Below, piece after piece: positions 1 to 7,973 of a DNA stretch of 42,324 nucleotides; the first letter of the stretch is position 1, and each line of letters opens with the position of its first letter. The position numbers and the translations under genes were made by a program. The stretch covers positions 1 through 42,324 of the forward strand of contig CALUHQ010000029.1 of NCBI GenBank assembly GCA_944320485.1, in the 5' to 3' direction. The DNA comes from Candidatus Methanomethylophilaceae archaeon (GTDB lineage Archaea; Thermoplasmatota; Thermoplasmata; Methanomassiliicoccales; Methanomethylophilaceae). Below the pieces are notes generated by a model that saw only the letters and a list, made by a program, of their open reading frames with translations, ran no database searches and was not told where the DNA came from.

Positions 1-100
1 ACGCTTGCGCAATACAGTACAGACAGATACGCGGGCGGACTTTACTTCCGGGTTCGGGATGGGACCGGGTGTGACCCCGCCGCTGTGGCCGTCATACCGA
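1..100 (-). rRNA. rrf: 5S ribosomal RNA, 5' part (runs off the window start)
   Basis: Read on the minus strand, the sequence carries the conserved archaeal 5S core: a GGCGGGGTCACACCCGGTCC-like helix followed by CCATCCCGAACCCGGAAGT, then AAGTCCGCC. About 100 of the roughly 120 nucleotides are present; the 3' end lies beyond position 1. The exact 5' end is uncertain by a few bases (about 98-103). No 16S or 23S sequence is visible next to it, so this may be an unlinked 5S gene, as is common in Thermoplasmatota, but the window edge prevents a firm statement. Confidence 0.92.
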
Positions 101-120
101 AACATGGGATATCTGCAAAG

Positions 121-130
121 TATTTAAAAC
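121..130 (-). promoter_or_regulatory. TATA box of the 5S rRNA gene
   Basis: Minus-strand GTTTTAAATA lies about 25 bases before the predicted 5S start, the canonical archaeal spacing for a TBP/TFB promoter. This supports 5S having its own promoter. Confidence 0.65.
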
Positions 131-152
131 TTTGTATTATGGAATCCCAGAG

Positions 153-875
153 TCATACGAGCAGGTAAATGATTAATCCCAAAACCGCTCCGATGATGGC
201 CGTGGAGCAGTTGTTGGTGTACTTGGACATCAGCCCCTTGTTCTCGAACAGGGCCCCGAACACGCTGTCCAGGATGTTGCCCAGAATCCCCATGGCGAAC
301 GGGATGAGGAGGAGCGGGCTGAGGGACTCGGTCAGGACATACCAGCCCAGGACCGCTATGAGCAGCGCCGCCACGGTCGACACGGAGGTGCCCAGCTTCG
401 ACACGCCGCCGTTGATCCCCGGTTCAGTCCTCTTGAGCGTCGTGATCATGTAGACGTTCTTGTCACGCACGCCGATCTCGCTGGCGATGGTGTCCGCTCC
501 GGCAACGGTTATCGTGGACACGAACATCACCGCGAACGCGGTCTGGTCAATCAGGTTAAGACAATCGAGGGCCACGACCAGGCATGGAGGCAATCCGACG
601 CCGAGGACGTTCTTCCATGTGCGTTCCCCTTTCTTCCCCTCCTGAAGCCCTTCGGCCTCCTTCTTGTCGAAGTCCTTGATTGTCGCGATGAACCCCGCTA
701 TCGTGAACACGGTGAGCAGGAAAAACGCGTTGATGGAGGAGAACACGCCCACTATGGCCCCTACCAGGAACGATGCCACGGCACCGCCCTTGGTGAGGCA
801 TCTGAGCATGTACGCCAGGACGGAGAGGGCCGCCGACAGCAATACGGCCGCGACGACCAGGTAGGAGAACTCCAT
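153..875 (-). CDS. DUF92 (TIGR00297) integral membrane protein
   Basis: A 240-residue polytopic membrane protein of the DUF92 family. The family is related to plant phytol/phytyl-phosphate kinase proteins (VTE5/VTE6); its archaeal function is unproven, and a role in isoprenoid-lipid phosphate chemistry is only an inference. About six hydrophobic segments are visible. Family-typical features include the N-terminal LTKGGAVASFLVG region, a charged cytosolic loop near residues 65-90, and the central VAGADTIASEIG and PGINGGVSKLGT motifs. Length fits the family. It is the last gene of the pyrB-pyrI-UPF0200-small gene series, 51 bases after the TGA of the TAG-containing gene. Stop codon is TGA. Confidence 0.85.
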   Translation of the reverse strand: MEFSYLVVAAVLLSAALSVLAYMLRCLTKGGAVASFLVGAIVGVFSSINAFFLLTVFTIAGFIATIKDFDKKEAEGLQEGKKGERTWKNVLGVGLPPCLVVALDCLNLIDQTAFAVMFVSTITVAGADTIASEIGVRDKNVYMITTLKRTEPGINGGVSKLGTSVSTVAALLIAVLGWYVLTESLSPLLLIPFAMGILGNILDSVFGALFENKGLMSKYTNNCSTAIIGAVLGLIIYLLV

Positions 876-926
876 GCCCCGTGAATGAGCCAGCGATGTA
901 AAACGGTTCCTATGGCCCGGGTCGGT

Positions 927-1190
927 TCAAAGGGACTCGAGGATCTCGGTGGCGTACTTTATGCAGAGGTGCTTGTCCTCGAGGGGGAAGAACATGACCT
1001 TGCCCTGCTTCTAGAGGGTGGTCTCCATTCCGTTCCATTGGAACACCGCCATCATCTCGTCCTTCTGCGAGACGGTGTATCCCTGCGATTCCAGCTTCGC
1101 GGCCGCGGCCTCGATGTCCAGGTCCAGCTCCTCCGAGGAGACCGCCATGAGGGCCTTGCCCCCGCACAGGCGGGCCGTCGTGAACCTCAT
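927..1190 (-). CDS. Small conserved protein with an in-frame TAG (probable pyrrolysine codon)
   Basis: The frame opens at ATG 1190, overlapping the TGA of the upstream kinase gene (ATGA). It reaches TAG at 1011-1013 as codon 60 and then stays open for 27 more codons to TGA at 927-929. With the TAG read as sense the product has 87 residues. The stretch after TAG (KQGKVMFFPLEDK and a helical tail ending ATEILESL) has 25 of 27 codons ending in G or C, like the neighbouring genes. It looks like a strand followed by a helix continuing one domain. None of the other genes here ends in TAG. Pyrrolysine insertion, as in Methanomassiliicoccales, is the favoured reading. Termination at codon 60 (59 residues) remains possible, as does partial readthrough. 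Function is unknown; the gene is translationally coupled to the UPF0200 kinase. Confidence 0.8.
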
Positions 1191-1708
1191 ATCAGCGCCT
1201 CCAGGGTCATCGCCGCGCGGAGCTTGAAGGACTCCAGGTCTGAATCGTTGAGGATCATGACATCGGCCAGGGCCAGGACGTCGGAAAGGCCCCATCCCAT
1301 CTCCCTGGAATCGCGGGCCTCGAACTCCCCGATGTCGCGGGGGGCGTCGTCCCTGCCCCTCTTCACAAGTCTCTGGTAGCGCGCCTCCGGAGGGGCGTAG
1401 ATGCCGACTATCATCACATCGTCGCTGAGCGAGCGGTACGAGTTCACCTCGGCCATGCTCCTGCATCCGTCGACGAGGAAAATGTCGCCGTGCATGCGCT
1501 CCAGGGCCCTCCTGGCCCACACGTCCTTGCCCAGCTCCTCGCGCTGGGAGCTCGCGAAAGCGCCGACCGACATGTCGGTGCCGGAGGATGCATGGTACTC
1601 CCTGACTATGTCGCCCATCCGGAGGAATGGGACGCCCATCGAGCGGGCGACCCCAAGGAGCTCCTCCTTCCCGGCGCCGGGCATGCCGGCGATAAGAAGG
1701 ATCCTCAT
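1187..1708 (-). CDS. UPF0200 family P-loop kinase-like protein
   Basis: This 173-residue protein belongs to the archaeal UPF0200 family, related to dephospho-CoA and nucleotide kinases (AAA/P-loop NTPase). The N-terminus MRILLIAGMPGAGKEE contains the Walker A motif at residues 8-15. A conserved FLRMGDIVREY segment follows, then a FLVDGCRSMAEV Walker-B-like strand near residue 80 and a lid-like KRGRDDAPRD region. The substrate is unknown. The gene starts 4 bases after the pyrI stop, and its TGA overlaps the next ATG, so it is part of the pyr operon; a link to nucleotide metabolism is plausible from context only. Confidence 0.82.
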   Translation of the reverse strand: MRILLIAGMPGAGKEELLGVARSMGVPFLRMGDIVREYHASSGTDMSVGAFASSQREELGKDVWARRALERMHGDIFLVDGCRSMAEVNSYRSLSDDVMIVGIYAPPEARYQRLVKRGRDDAPRDIGEFEARDSREMGWGLSDVLALADVMILNDSDLESFKLRAAMTLEALI

Positions 1709-1712
1709 CGGA

Positions 1713-2192
1713 TCACAGCAGGTTGTCGGAGATGTTCGTGAGCATCCTGTCGCAGTAGCAGCATCTCAGCTGTGGCGGATGCCTGCTGACCACCGTGAAC
1801 TCGGGCTTCACGGGCTCCCCGCGGTTGGTGATGCAGTTGGGGTTGCTGCACCTGGCGAGTCCGACGACATGGTCGTCCAGGCGGACCTGGTACTTCTCGG
1901 CCACGTAGAAGTCGCGGATGATCGCGATGGTGGCGTCGGGGGCGATGAGGGCGATCTTGTCGACCGTCTTGGAGTCCAGCTCCCTGTCCTCGATCTTGAT
2001 GATGTCCTTCCACTCGGTGGTCTTCGCCGAGATGACGTGCATCCCGATGCTGATCGACGAGTCTATGTTGTTCTCGTTGACGCCCAGGATCTTCATGACG
2101 TTCAGCGCCTGGCCGCAGGTGATGTGGTCTATGACCGTACCGTTCCTGATGGGCGCCAGCTTGACCTCCTTGATGGGTCCTCCCTCAACCAT
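1713..2192 (-). CDS. pyrI: Aspartate carbamoyltransferase regulatory chain
   Basis: Regulatory subunit of aspartate transcarbamylase, which binds nucleotide effectors and holds the catalytic trimers together. The 159-residue length is normal. The N-terminal nucleotide-binding domain shows NGTVIDHITCGQAL. The C-terminal zinc domain has the four expected cysteines: C115, C120, C144 and C147 (CSNPNC and CCYC). The start overlaps the end of pyrB by 8 bases, indicating translational coupling and one operon. The PyrI-type holoenzyme suggests feedback control of pyrimidine synthesis by CTP/ATP. Stop codon is TGA. Confidence 0.97.
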   Translation of the reverse strand: MVEGGPIKEVKLAPIRNGTVIDHITCGQALNVMKILGVNENNIDSSISIGMHVISAKTTEWKDIIKIEDRELDSKTVDKIALIAPDATIAIIRDFYVAEKYQVRLDDHVVGLARCSNPNCITNRGEPVKPEFTVVSRHPPQLRCCYCDRMLTNISDNLL

Positions 2193-3120
2193 CTATCTCA
2201 CCTCCGAGGATAGCGCACAGGAGTGCCATCTTGACCGGGACCCCGTTGAACGCCTGCCTGAAGTACCTGGCGTGGGGCGTGCTGTCCACCTCCTGGGCGA
2301 TCTCGTCCACCCTGGGCAGGGGGTGCATGACGATCAGGTCGCTCTTGGCCTCCCTCAGGATGGCGTTGTCGATCCTGTATGTGCCGGCGACCTTGCTGTA
2401 CTCGTTGGGGTCGGGGAACCTCTCCCTCTGGATTCTCGTGACGTACAGCACGTCGGCCTGGTCGATGACGTCCCCCAGCTCCGCGGTCTTCGCGGGGTGG
2501 CAGCCCTTCTCCTCCAGGTGGCTGACTATGTCGTCGGGCATCTGGAGGCTCTCGGGGGCGACGAGCGTGAGCTTCGCGCCGAACATCGTGAGTGCGTCGG
2601 CGAGGGAGTGCACGGTCCTCCCGTACTTCAGGTCCCCGACCAGGACGATGTTCAGGCCCTCGAGGGTACCCTTGGCCTCCCTCATGGTGAACAGGTCGAG
2701 CAGGGTCTGGGTGGGGTGGGATCCCGCCCCGTCCCCGGCGTTGATGACCGGGTTGATGGAGCAGTTGGCGGCCAGCCTGGCGGCCCCCTCGTAGGGGTGC
2801 CTCAGGACGATCAGGTCGCAGTACGCGTCCACCATCCTGATGGTGTCGGCCAGGGTCTCGCCTTTGGATATGGATGTCATGGACATCTCCGACACATCGA
2901 TGACGTCGCATCCGAGCCTGTAAGCCGCGCTCTCGAATGACAGTTTGGTACGTGTGGAGGGTTCGAAGAAAAGGTTGCCCAGGATCTTCCCGTCCAGGGC
3001 GCGTTTGGTCTTCTCGCCCAGGGCGTAGGGAACCATCTTCTCTGACAGGTCCAGTATCTCGGATATCTGGTCCTTGGTGAGGTCTCTGATGGAGACTACA
3101 TCCTTGTCGTATAGGTCCAT
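2185..3120 (-). CDS. pyrB: Aspartate carbamoyltransferase catalytic chain
   Basis: This enzyme condenses carbamoyl phosphate with L-aspartate to N-carbamoyl-aspartate, the committed step of pyrimidine synthesis. The start is set at ATG 3120 (MDLYDKDVVSIRDL), giving 311 residues, the usual length; the open frame extends further upstream but is not protein-like there. Carbamoyl-phosphate-binding FFEPSTRTKLSFE (STRT at 55-58), HPTQ, and the aspartate-loop motif HPLPRVDEI are all present. A TATA-like CATTAAG lies about 28 bases before the ATG, so the mRNA may be leaderless. It is the first gene of the pyr operon and is divergent from arcS. Confidence 0.97.
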   Translation of the reverse strand: MDLYDKDVVSIRDLTKDQISEILDLSEKMVPYALGEKTKRALDGKILGNLFFEPSTRTKLSFESAAYRLGCDVIDVSEMSMTSISKGETLADTIRMVDAYCDLIVLRHPYEGAARLAANCSINPVINAGDGAGSHPTQTLLDLFTMREAKGTLEGLNIVLVGDLKYGRTVHSLADALTMFGAKLTLVAPESLQMPDDIVSHLEEKGCHPAKTAELGDVIDQADVLYVTRIQRERFPDPNEYSKVAGTYRIDNAILREAKSDLIVMHPLPRVDEIAQEVDSTPHARYFRQAFNGVPVKMALLCAILGGEIDG

Positions 3121-3219
3121 GCTTCGATTAAGGTAGGCAAGCGTCTTAATGTTGTCGGGACCGGTTTCCCATGAGGCCCCATCGCAACGGTTAATAGCAT
3201 GCGCAAACTGGCGGTGACC

Positions 3220-4917
3220 ATGTTGGACATCATCGCCAGATCCCAGAGGGGGAGGGTCTGCGAGTACTCGAGGGACGGACAGGTCCTCACGACCCCCTGC
3301 ATGATAAGGTCGGGGTCGGAGGGGCCCGTAGGGGTGGAGGTCGCCGAGGGCGGCAGGACGCTCAGGTTCTTCGGTACGTCTGTGCCGTTGGAGCGCGGTC
3401 TCCTGACGACGGCCTCGTCCGGAATGGTCGGGGAGCCAGTCCTGGAGGGTCCGGTGGAGGTCGTGAGGCTGCCGCTGCCGGAGACCATCGAGATCCAGGA
3501 GTCGGCCGAGGTCGTCGTGGTCCCCAACGCCTACGAGCTGAGGAAGGATCCCCGCCGCATAATCGACGTCGTCGTGAGGCTCAGGGAGGCGATGGGGTTC
3601 GGAAGGATCCTGTGCATGATGGGCCTCGGGGAGCCGTCTACGTTGGCGCTGCTGACCTACATGGGCGTCGACGTGTTCGACGACTCCCTGCCCAGGGCGG
3701 CCGGTCTGGAGCATGTGAGGCTCATGCCCGAGGCGGAGGTCTCCATGGACGAGGGCGACGTGGCCGGCGCCAACGTCGCCTCCATGGAGGAGGAGCTGGA
3801 GAAGGTCCGCATGTTCATCAGGGCCGACAGGCTCAGGGAGCTGGCCGACCAGCGCTCATTCTCATCCCCTTCCAACGTGGCACTGCTCAGGCTGTACGAC
3901 CAGGAGGCGTACCCGTACGCGGAGGAGACGTGCTCCACCGTAGGGTGCAGGTTCGGGTGCAACAGCACCCAGGCGCTGCGCCGTCCCGACCTCAAGAGGT
4001 ACAGGGAGAGGGTCGGCATGTACAGGAAGCCGGAGCACAAGAGGATCCTGCTCCTGCTGCCCTGCTCTGCTAAGAAGCCGTACCACATTTCCAAGAGCCA
4101 CAGGGCCTTCGCGTCGGCGATCCACACCGCGCAGCACGACACTCTGGTGCACGAGGTCATCGTCACGTCCCCGCTGGGGATGGTCCCAAGGGAGCTGGAC
4201 GCGTGCTACCCCGCCAACTCCTACGACATCCCCGTGACCGGGGAGTGGAAATGCGAGGAGAAGCGCATGATCCGCGAGATGGTGGGCTCACTGATATCGC
4301 AGGGCTACGACAAGGTCATATGCCATCTGGGCGACGACTACGAGCTCGTGGAGGGCCTGGCCGACATGGAATGTACCGTCGTCGGCGACCCCACATCGCC
4401 CAAGTCCCTGGAGAACCTGGACAAGGCTCTCAGGGCGGCGGCGAAGGACATGGGGCCCGTGGACTACCTCGTGGACAGGAACAACCTGGCGCGCAACCTG
4501 CTGGAGTTCCAGTTCGGGAAGGAGATCGCGGACCTGCTGATGGACGAGAACACCTACGCCATCGGGAAGTTCCCCTACTGGAAGTACATCCGCGAGGACC
4601 CCCAGGACAGGAAGCGCAAGGTCCAGATAGGAATGATGACCCCAGAGAGGGGCATGGTGTCGCTCACTCTGGAGGGAGCGGAGATCGTCGCCGCAGCGGG
4701 ATTCGCCACGGTGGAGATCATGGACTTCGAGCTCAAAGGCAACCTGTTCGCCGTCGGGGTCGTGAAGGCGGACCCGAGGATCCGCATCGGGGACGAGGCC
4801 GTGATAGTCTGCAACGGCCAGGTCCGCGGTGTCGGGGTGGCCATGATGTGCGGGCGCGAGATGACCGACCTGAAACGTGGCATCGCGGTCAAGGTGCGTC
4901 ACAAGATCAAGCTCTGA
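3220..4917 (+). CDS. arcS: Archaeosine synthase (TgtA2/ArcS)
   Basis: ArcS belongs to the archaeosine pathway: it modifies preQ0 at tRNA position 15 (in some lineages it adds lysine, with a radical-SAM partner completing the reaction). The ORF shows an N-terminal TGT-like half and then the family hallmark PCSAKKPY at about residue 281. A cysteine cluster CSTVGCRFGC lies upstream of that motif, and the C-terminal PUA RNA-binding domain covers about residues 475-565. I chose ATG 3220 because GGTGA sits just before it; an in-frame ATG at 3199 would add seven residues. The protein is about 565 residues, full-length for the family. It is divergent from pyrB and followed by a terminator-like hairpin. 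Confidence 0.92.
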   Translation: MLDIIARSQRGRVCEYSRDGQVLTTPCMIRSGSEGPVGVEVAEGGRTLRFFGTSVPLERGLLTTASSGMVGEPVLEGPVEVVRLPLPETIEIQESAEVVVVPNAYELRKDPRRIIDVVVRLREAMGFGRILCMMGLGEPSTLALLTYMGVDVFDDSLPRAAGLEHVRLMPEAEVSMDEGDVAGANVASMEEELEKVRMFIRADRLRELADQRSFSSPSNVALLRLYDQEAYPYAEETCSTVGCRFGCNSTQALRRPDLKRYRERVGMYRKPEHKRILLLLPCSAKKPYHISKSHRAFASAIHTAQHDTLVHEVIVTSPLGMVPRELDACYPANSYDIPVTGEWKCEEKRMIREMVGSLISQGYDKVICHLGDDYELVEGLADMECTVVGDPTSPKSLENLDKALRAAAKDMGPVDYLVDRNNLARNLLEFQFGKEIADLLMDENTYAIGKFPYWKYIREDPQDRKRKVQIGMMTPERGMVSLTLEGAEIVAAAGFATVEIMDFELKGNLFAVGVVKADPRIRIGDEAVIVCNGQVRGVGVAMMCGREMTDLKRGIAVKVRHKIKL

Positions 4918-4918
4918 A

Positions 4919-4943
4919 CCCCGAAGGGTTTTCGGGGGTTTTC
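4919..4943 (+). terminator. Terminator-like hairpin after arcS
   Basis: CCCCGAA (4919-4925) pairs with TTCGGGG (4931-4937) around a 5-base loop, followed by GTTTTC. It starts 2 bases after the arcS stop codon, so it probably marks the arcS transcript end. Confidence 0.5.
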
Positions 4944-4968
4944 GGAGCATAGCCAGACATGCGGATCG

Positions 4969-4994
4969 GGGGGTACCCTTTTCGGTGTACCCCC
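4969..4994. repeat. Perfect 8-bp inverted repeat between arcS and the small-RNA candidate
   Basis: GGGGGTAC (4969-4976) and GTACCCCC (4987-4994) form a perfect inverted repeat around a 10-base spacer. It sits just upstream of the TTTAAATA box at 5004-5011. It could be a second terminator arm for arcS or an operator for the downstream promoter; the sequence alone does not decide. Confidence 0.4.
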
Positions 4995-5032
4995 TCGATT
5001 CCGTTTAAATATCGCAGCGGGAATCTTTCTAT

Positions 5033-5137
5033 TGCAGGCAACAAGTGTGCATCACCCGCTGCACTTGGATGTCCTCGAGACGGCCGGATAAGTTCCATCC
5101 ATCCATCCTATCCATCCCCGGCCGTCTCGGATTTTTT
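5033..5137 (+). ncRNA. Candidate small RNA with hairpin-displayed CCAT-repeat loop
   Basis: A plus-strand TATA box TTTAAATA at 5004-5011 would start a transcript near 5033. Downstream a 6-bp hairpin (CAAGTG 5042-5047 with CACTTG 5062-5067) is followed by a perfect 12-bp GC-rich stem (5076-5087 with 5118-5129). That stem closes a 30-base loop made mostly of ATCC/CCAT repeats. A run of six T (5132-5137) follows directly, as in an intrinsic terminator on this strand. No start codon with a sensible ORF is present. The long pyrimidine-rich loop could pair with purine-rich leader sequences, which is speculation. It may instead be an extra terminator for arcS. Confidence 0.35.
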
Positions 5138-5146
5138 CCATCCTCG

Positions 5147-6073
5147 TCATTCGGCGGGATGTTCGCCCTCCATGGTCTCCTCCGCGTACTTGGAGGACAC
5201 CCTGCTGATTAGGTACCCTATCACCAGTCCGGCCACGATGCCAACGGCTATTCCGGCGATCATGGTCCACTCCACCGGCGATTCCGCCATGGAATCGACC
5301 GCCTGCACGACGACGGCGACGATCGATCCCAGTGTCATCCCGAGGATGCAGAAGTATGTGGACCTGCGGTGGTTCCTGAGGAACCAGTCGACCACCCTGG
5401 ACAGTCCGAGGACCCCTACGACAAGTCCGAGTCCTATCGGGATGAGCGCGGAGACCTTGTCCACGAGGACATCGAGGTCCAGGTCGCTGGTGTCGCCGAT
5501 GAGGTTCATGAGCGGGGTGTACAGGCCGATCGCCAGGAGGATCGCGGCGCCGCTCATGCCCGGGACGATCTTCGAGAGGGCTATGATCACGCCTATCACG
5601 AACAGCAGGACGATGTCGACGACGTCCAGCTCCATCAGGGATATCGAGGATGACGTCCCGCCCATGAGGGTCGGCACGACCAGCAGCACCATCACGACGG
5701 CACCCATGGCGCAGAGCGCGAGGTTCCAGTTGGTGGGCTTCTCCGTGGTACCATCGTCGCTGAGCCTCCTGATGTCCGGGATCTGGAACGCGATGAGGGC
5801 CACGAACAGGAACATCATCGGGATCTCCCATCTCTGCATCAGCGCGTCGATACCGACGGCGCAAACGAGCAGTCCGAACACGACACCCAGTCCCAGCGGG
5901 ATGATGAATCTGAGGTCCTTCAGAAGCTTCCCCCTGATGTCGGCCAGGTCTGCTATGATCCTCTCGTAGACGCCGAAGATGACGGCTATGATGCCGCCGC
6001 TGGCACCGGGCATCATCGACACGATGCCCACCAGCGTTCCGACAAGGAAGTCCTTGATGCTCTTGCTGCCCAT
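5147..6073 (-). CDS. DUF368 membrane protein (polyprenyl-phosphate transporter family)
   Basis: A 308-residue polytopic membrane protein of the DUF368 family. Bacterial members (PopT) carry polyprenyl phosphate back across the membrane; an archaeal role in recycling dolichyl-type phosphate for glycosylation is inference. The family signature MMPGASGGIIAVIFGVYERI is at residues 20-40, and a second half repeats the theme (IVPGMSGAAILLAIGLY), the inverted-repeat architecture typical of the family. About eight to nine hydrophobic segments are visible. A TATA-like CAATAAAA lies about 25 bases before the ATG, suggesting a leaderless message. Stop codon is TGA. Nearby PUA and HD genes are divergent. 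Confidence 0.88.
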   Translation of the reverse strand: MGSKSIKDFLVGTLVGIVSMMPGASGGIIAVIFGVYERIIADLADIRGKLLKDLRFIIPLGLGVVFGLLVCAVGIDALMQRWEIPMMFLFVALIAFQIPDIRRLSDDGTTEKPTNWNLALCAMGAVVMVLLVVPTLMGGTSSSISLMELDVVDIVLLFVIGVIIALSKIVPGMSGAAILLAIGLYTPLMNLIGDTSDLDLDVLVDKVSALIPIGLGLVVGVLGLSRVVDWFLRNHRRSTYFCILGMTLGSIVAVVVQAVDSMAESPVEWTMIAGIAVGIVAGLVIGYLISRVSSKYAEETMEGEHPAE

Positions 6074-6173
6074 GTGACGCCATGCAGGAGCTCGGTTTTA
6101 TTGATTGCCTTCGACCCCTCCGGCGCACGGTTTCGGAAAATCTCATTACGCGGGATGCCGATGGGGGTCCATC

Positions 6174-6665
6174 ATGGCAGACATAATGATCCGCAAGAGG
6201 AAGAGGATGAGAAGCAAGGAGGTCAAGGCCCTGGCCAAGGAGCTGGAGGAGACCATGGGGGTCCCCGTGTTCAGCGAGGAGGACGGGGTCGATATGGCGG
6301 AGAGCTCCGATTTCGACCTGATCTTCGTCAAGAGCGACATCCTCGGCCTCGTCTACGAAGGGAAGCCCTTCCTCACCATAAGGGGGATCCTGAAGTACAG
6401 GCCGGACAGGAGGGCCGTCACCGTCGACATGGGTGCGGTCCCCTACGTCACCAACGGCGCCGACGTTATGGGCCCCGGCATCACCGCTGCCGACCCCGAG
6501 ATCGCCGAGGGCGACCTGGTCTGGATAAGGGATGCCAGGAACGGCGCCCCCCTGGCCATCGGTGTGTCGATGCGCTCCGGCGAGGAGCTGTCATCCAAGG
6601 CCGGCGGCAAGGCCATCAAGACCATCCACTACGTCGGCGACAAGCTCTGGAAGACCGGTGAGTGA
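6174..6665 (+). CDS. PUA domain RNA-binding protein (MCT-1/DUF1947-like)
   Basis: A 163-residue protein resembling archaeal MCT-1-like proteins: a pre-PUA region (residues about 1-75) and a C-terminal PUA domain (about 78-155, including PYVTNGADVMGPGITAADP and EGDLVWIRD). Such proteins bind structured RNA and are linked to translation. I chose ATG 6174 (MADIMIRKRKRM) because GGGGGT precedes it by a few bases; the ATG at 6105 would add a poorly conserved-looking tail. The stop TGA is directly followed by the ATG of the HD-domain gene, so the two are cotranscribed. Confidence 0.85.
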   Translation: MADIMIRKRKRMRSKEVKALAKELEETMGVPVFSEEDGVDMAESSDFDLIFVKSDILGLVYEGKPFLTIRGILKYRPDRRAVTVDMGAVPYVTNGADVMGPGITAADPEIAEGDLVWIRDARNGAPLAIGVSMRSGEELSSKAGGKAIKTIHYVGDKLWKTGE

Positions 6666-7973
6666 ATGGACAGGTCCAAGGTGGTGCAGGACCCGGTGCA
6701 CGGCACCATCGAGGTGGGGGGCGTCTTCCTGGACGTCATGGACCGCCACGAGATGCAGAGGCTCAGGTACGTGAAGCAGCTGGGCCTCGGGAACCTGGTG
6801 TTCCCCGCGGCCAACCACACCCGTTTCGAGCACTGCCTTGGGACATACCATCTCGCCGGCAGGATGGCCGACGCCATAGGACTGGACTCGGAGGACTCCG
6901 ACGCGGTCCGCATGGCGGGCATGTTGCATGACATATGCCATCCTCCGTTCTCACACGCCCTGGAGCCCGCCATGGAGGAGGCCACCGGGCTGGACCACAT
7001 GGAGCTGGCCAGGGCCCTGATCATGGGCGACGTGCCTGACCACCTTCCCGAGGACGACGACATCCTGGGCGGCAGGGATTCGATAGCGGAGGTCATGGAG
7101 GCCGGAGGGATATCCGCCGAGGCGGTCTGTGGCTACATCTGCTCCCCGGAGTCCACCGGGGCGGAGGCCCTGGACAGGTTCTGGGACAAGCACGAGTTCT
7201 TCCCGTCCAAGGACTACGCCCACCAGATTATCCACGGCCCGGTGGACGCCGATCAGATGGACTACCTGATGAGGGACGCCCACCACACCGGGGTCTCTCA
7301 CGGGACCATAGACTCCGAGAGGCTGATCAAGACGATGATGGTCATGAACGACAGGATCGTCCTGCGCAGGGGCGGCGTCACCGCAGCGGAGGGGCTGATG
7401 GTCTCCCGCTCCCTGATGTACACCACCGTCTACTTCCACGAGACCGTCCGCATCGCGCAGAGGATGCTGGTGAAGGCCGTGGAGGATTCTGGCATAGACC
7501 TCTCGGACGTGTACCTCCGCGGAGACCAGGAGCTCATGGGAATGGTCAAGGCCTCCGGAGGGAGGCCGTCGCAGACTGTCAGGAGGCTGGAGTCCAGGAT
7601 GCTGGACAAGAAGGCGTTCGCCGTCTACAGCGAGGACATGACGGACGAGAAGGCGGAGGTCCTGATGGAGTACGCCGGACACGGGGGAGCCGCGAGGCTG
7701 GAGTCGGAGGTAGCCGATGCAGCGGGGCTTGACGTGGCGGACGTGTGCGCCGAGGTCACCTCCAAGTCCAACCTCCAGGGCAGGATGCGCATCGGGAAGA
7801 CCGACGTCGCCATAGCCGACGACGAGGGCAGGATAAAATCCCTCACCAGGTTCTCCCCGATCGCCAGGTCCCTGCAGGCCAGGGACCCCTACGGGTGGGC
7901 CGTGCTGGTCTCCGCCCCGGAGAGCAGCCGCGACGCCGTCCGCAGGGCCGCTTCTAAGGTACTCGGGTTCTGA
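6666..7973 (+). CDS. HD-domain phosphohydrolase (SAMHD1/dNTPase-like, COG1078)
   Basis: This 435-residue protein begins with VVQDPVHGTIEV, typical of COG1078 proteins related to SAMHD1 and bacterial dGTP triphosphohydrolases. The metal-binding set is visible: H56 in TRFEHCLGTYH, H88-D89 in MLHDICHPPFSH, and a later Asp in the DADQMDYLMRDAHHTG segment near residue 200. The likely reaction is hydrolysis of a (deoxy)nucleotide phosphate, but the exact substrate is not known for archaeal members. It starts immediately after the PUA gene and converges tail to tail with rtcB with no spacer. Confidence 0.87.
   Translation: MDRSKVVQDPVHGTIEVGGVFLDVMDRHEMQRLRYVKQLGLGNLVFPAANHTRFEHCLGTYHLAGRMADAIGLDSEDSDAVRMAGMLHDICHPPFSHALEPAMEEATGLDHMELARALIMGDVPDHLPEDDDILGGRDSIAEVMEAGGISAEAVCGYICSPESTGAEALDRFWDKHEFFPSKDYAHQIIHGPVDADQMDYLMRDAHHTGVSHGTIDSERLIKTMMVMNDRIVLRRGGVTAAEGLMVSRSLMYTTVYFHETVRIAQRMLVKAVEDSGIDLSDVYLRGDQELMGMVKASGGRPSQTVRRLESRMLDKKAFAVYSEDMTDEKAEVLMEYAGHGGAARLESEVADAAGLDVADVCAEVTSKSNLQGRMRIGKTDVAIADDEGRIKSLTRFSPIARSLQARDPYGWAVLVSAPESSRDAVRRAASKVLGF

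Noticed and set aside
2185..3714. Long open frame extending pyrB by 198 codons upstream
   Set aside because: Sequence before ATG 3120 is antisense to arcS, low-complexity in composition and not part of the ATCase family; the family start is MDLYDKD at 3120.
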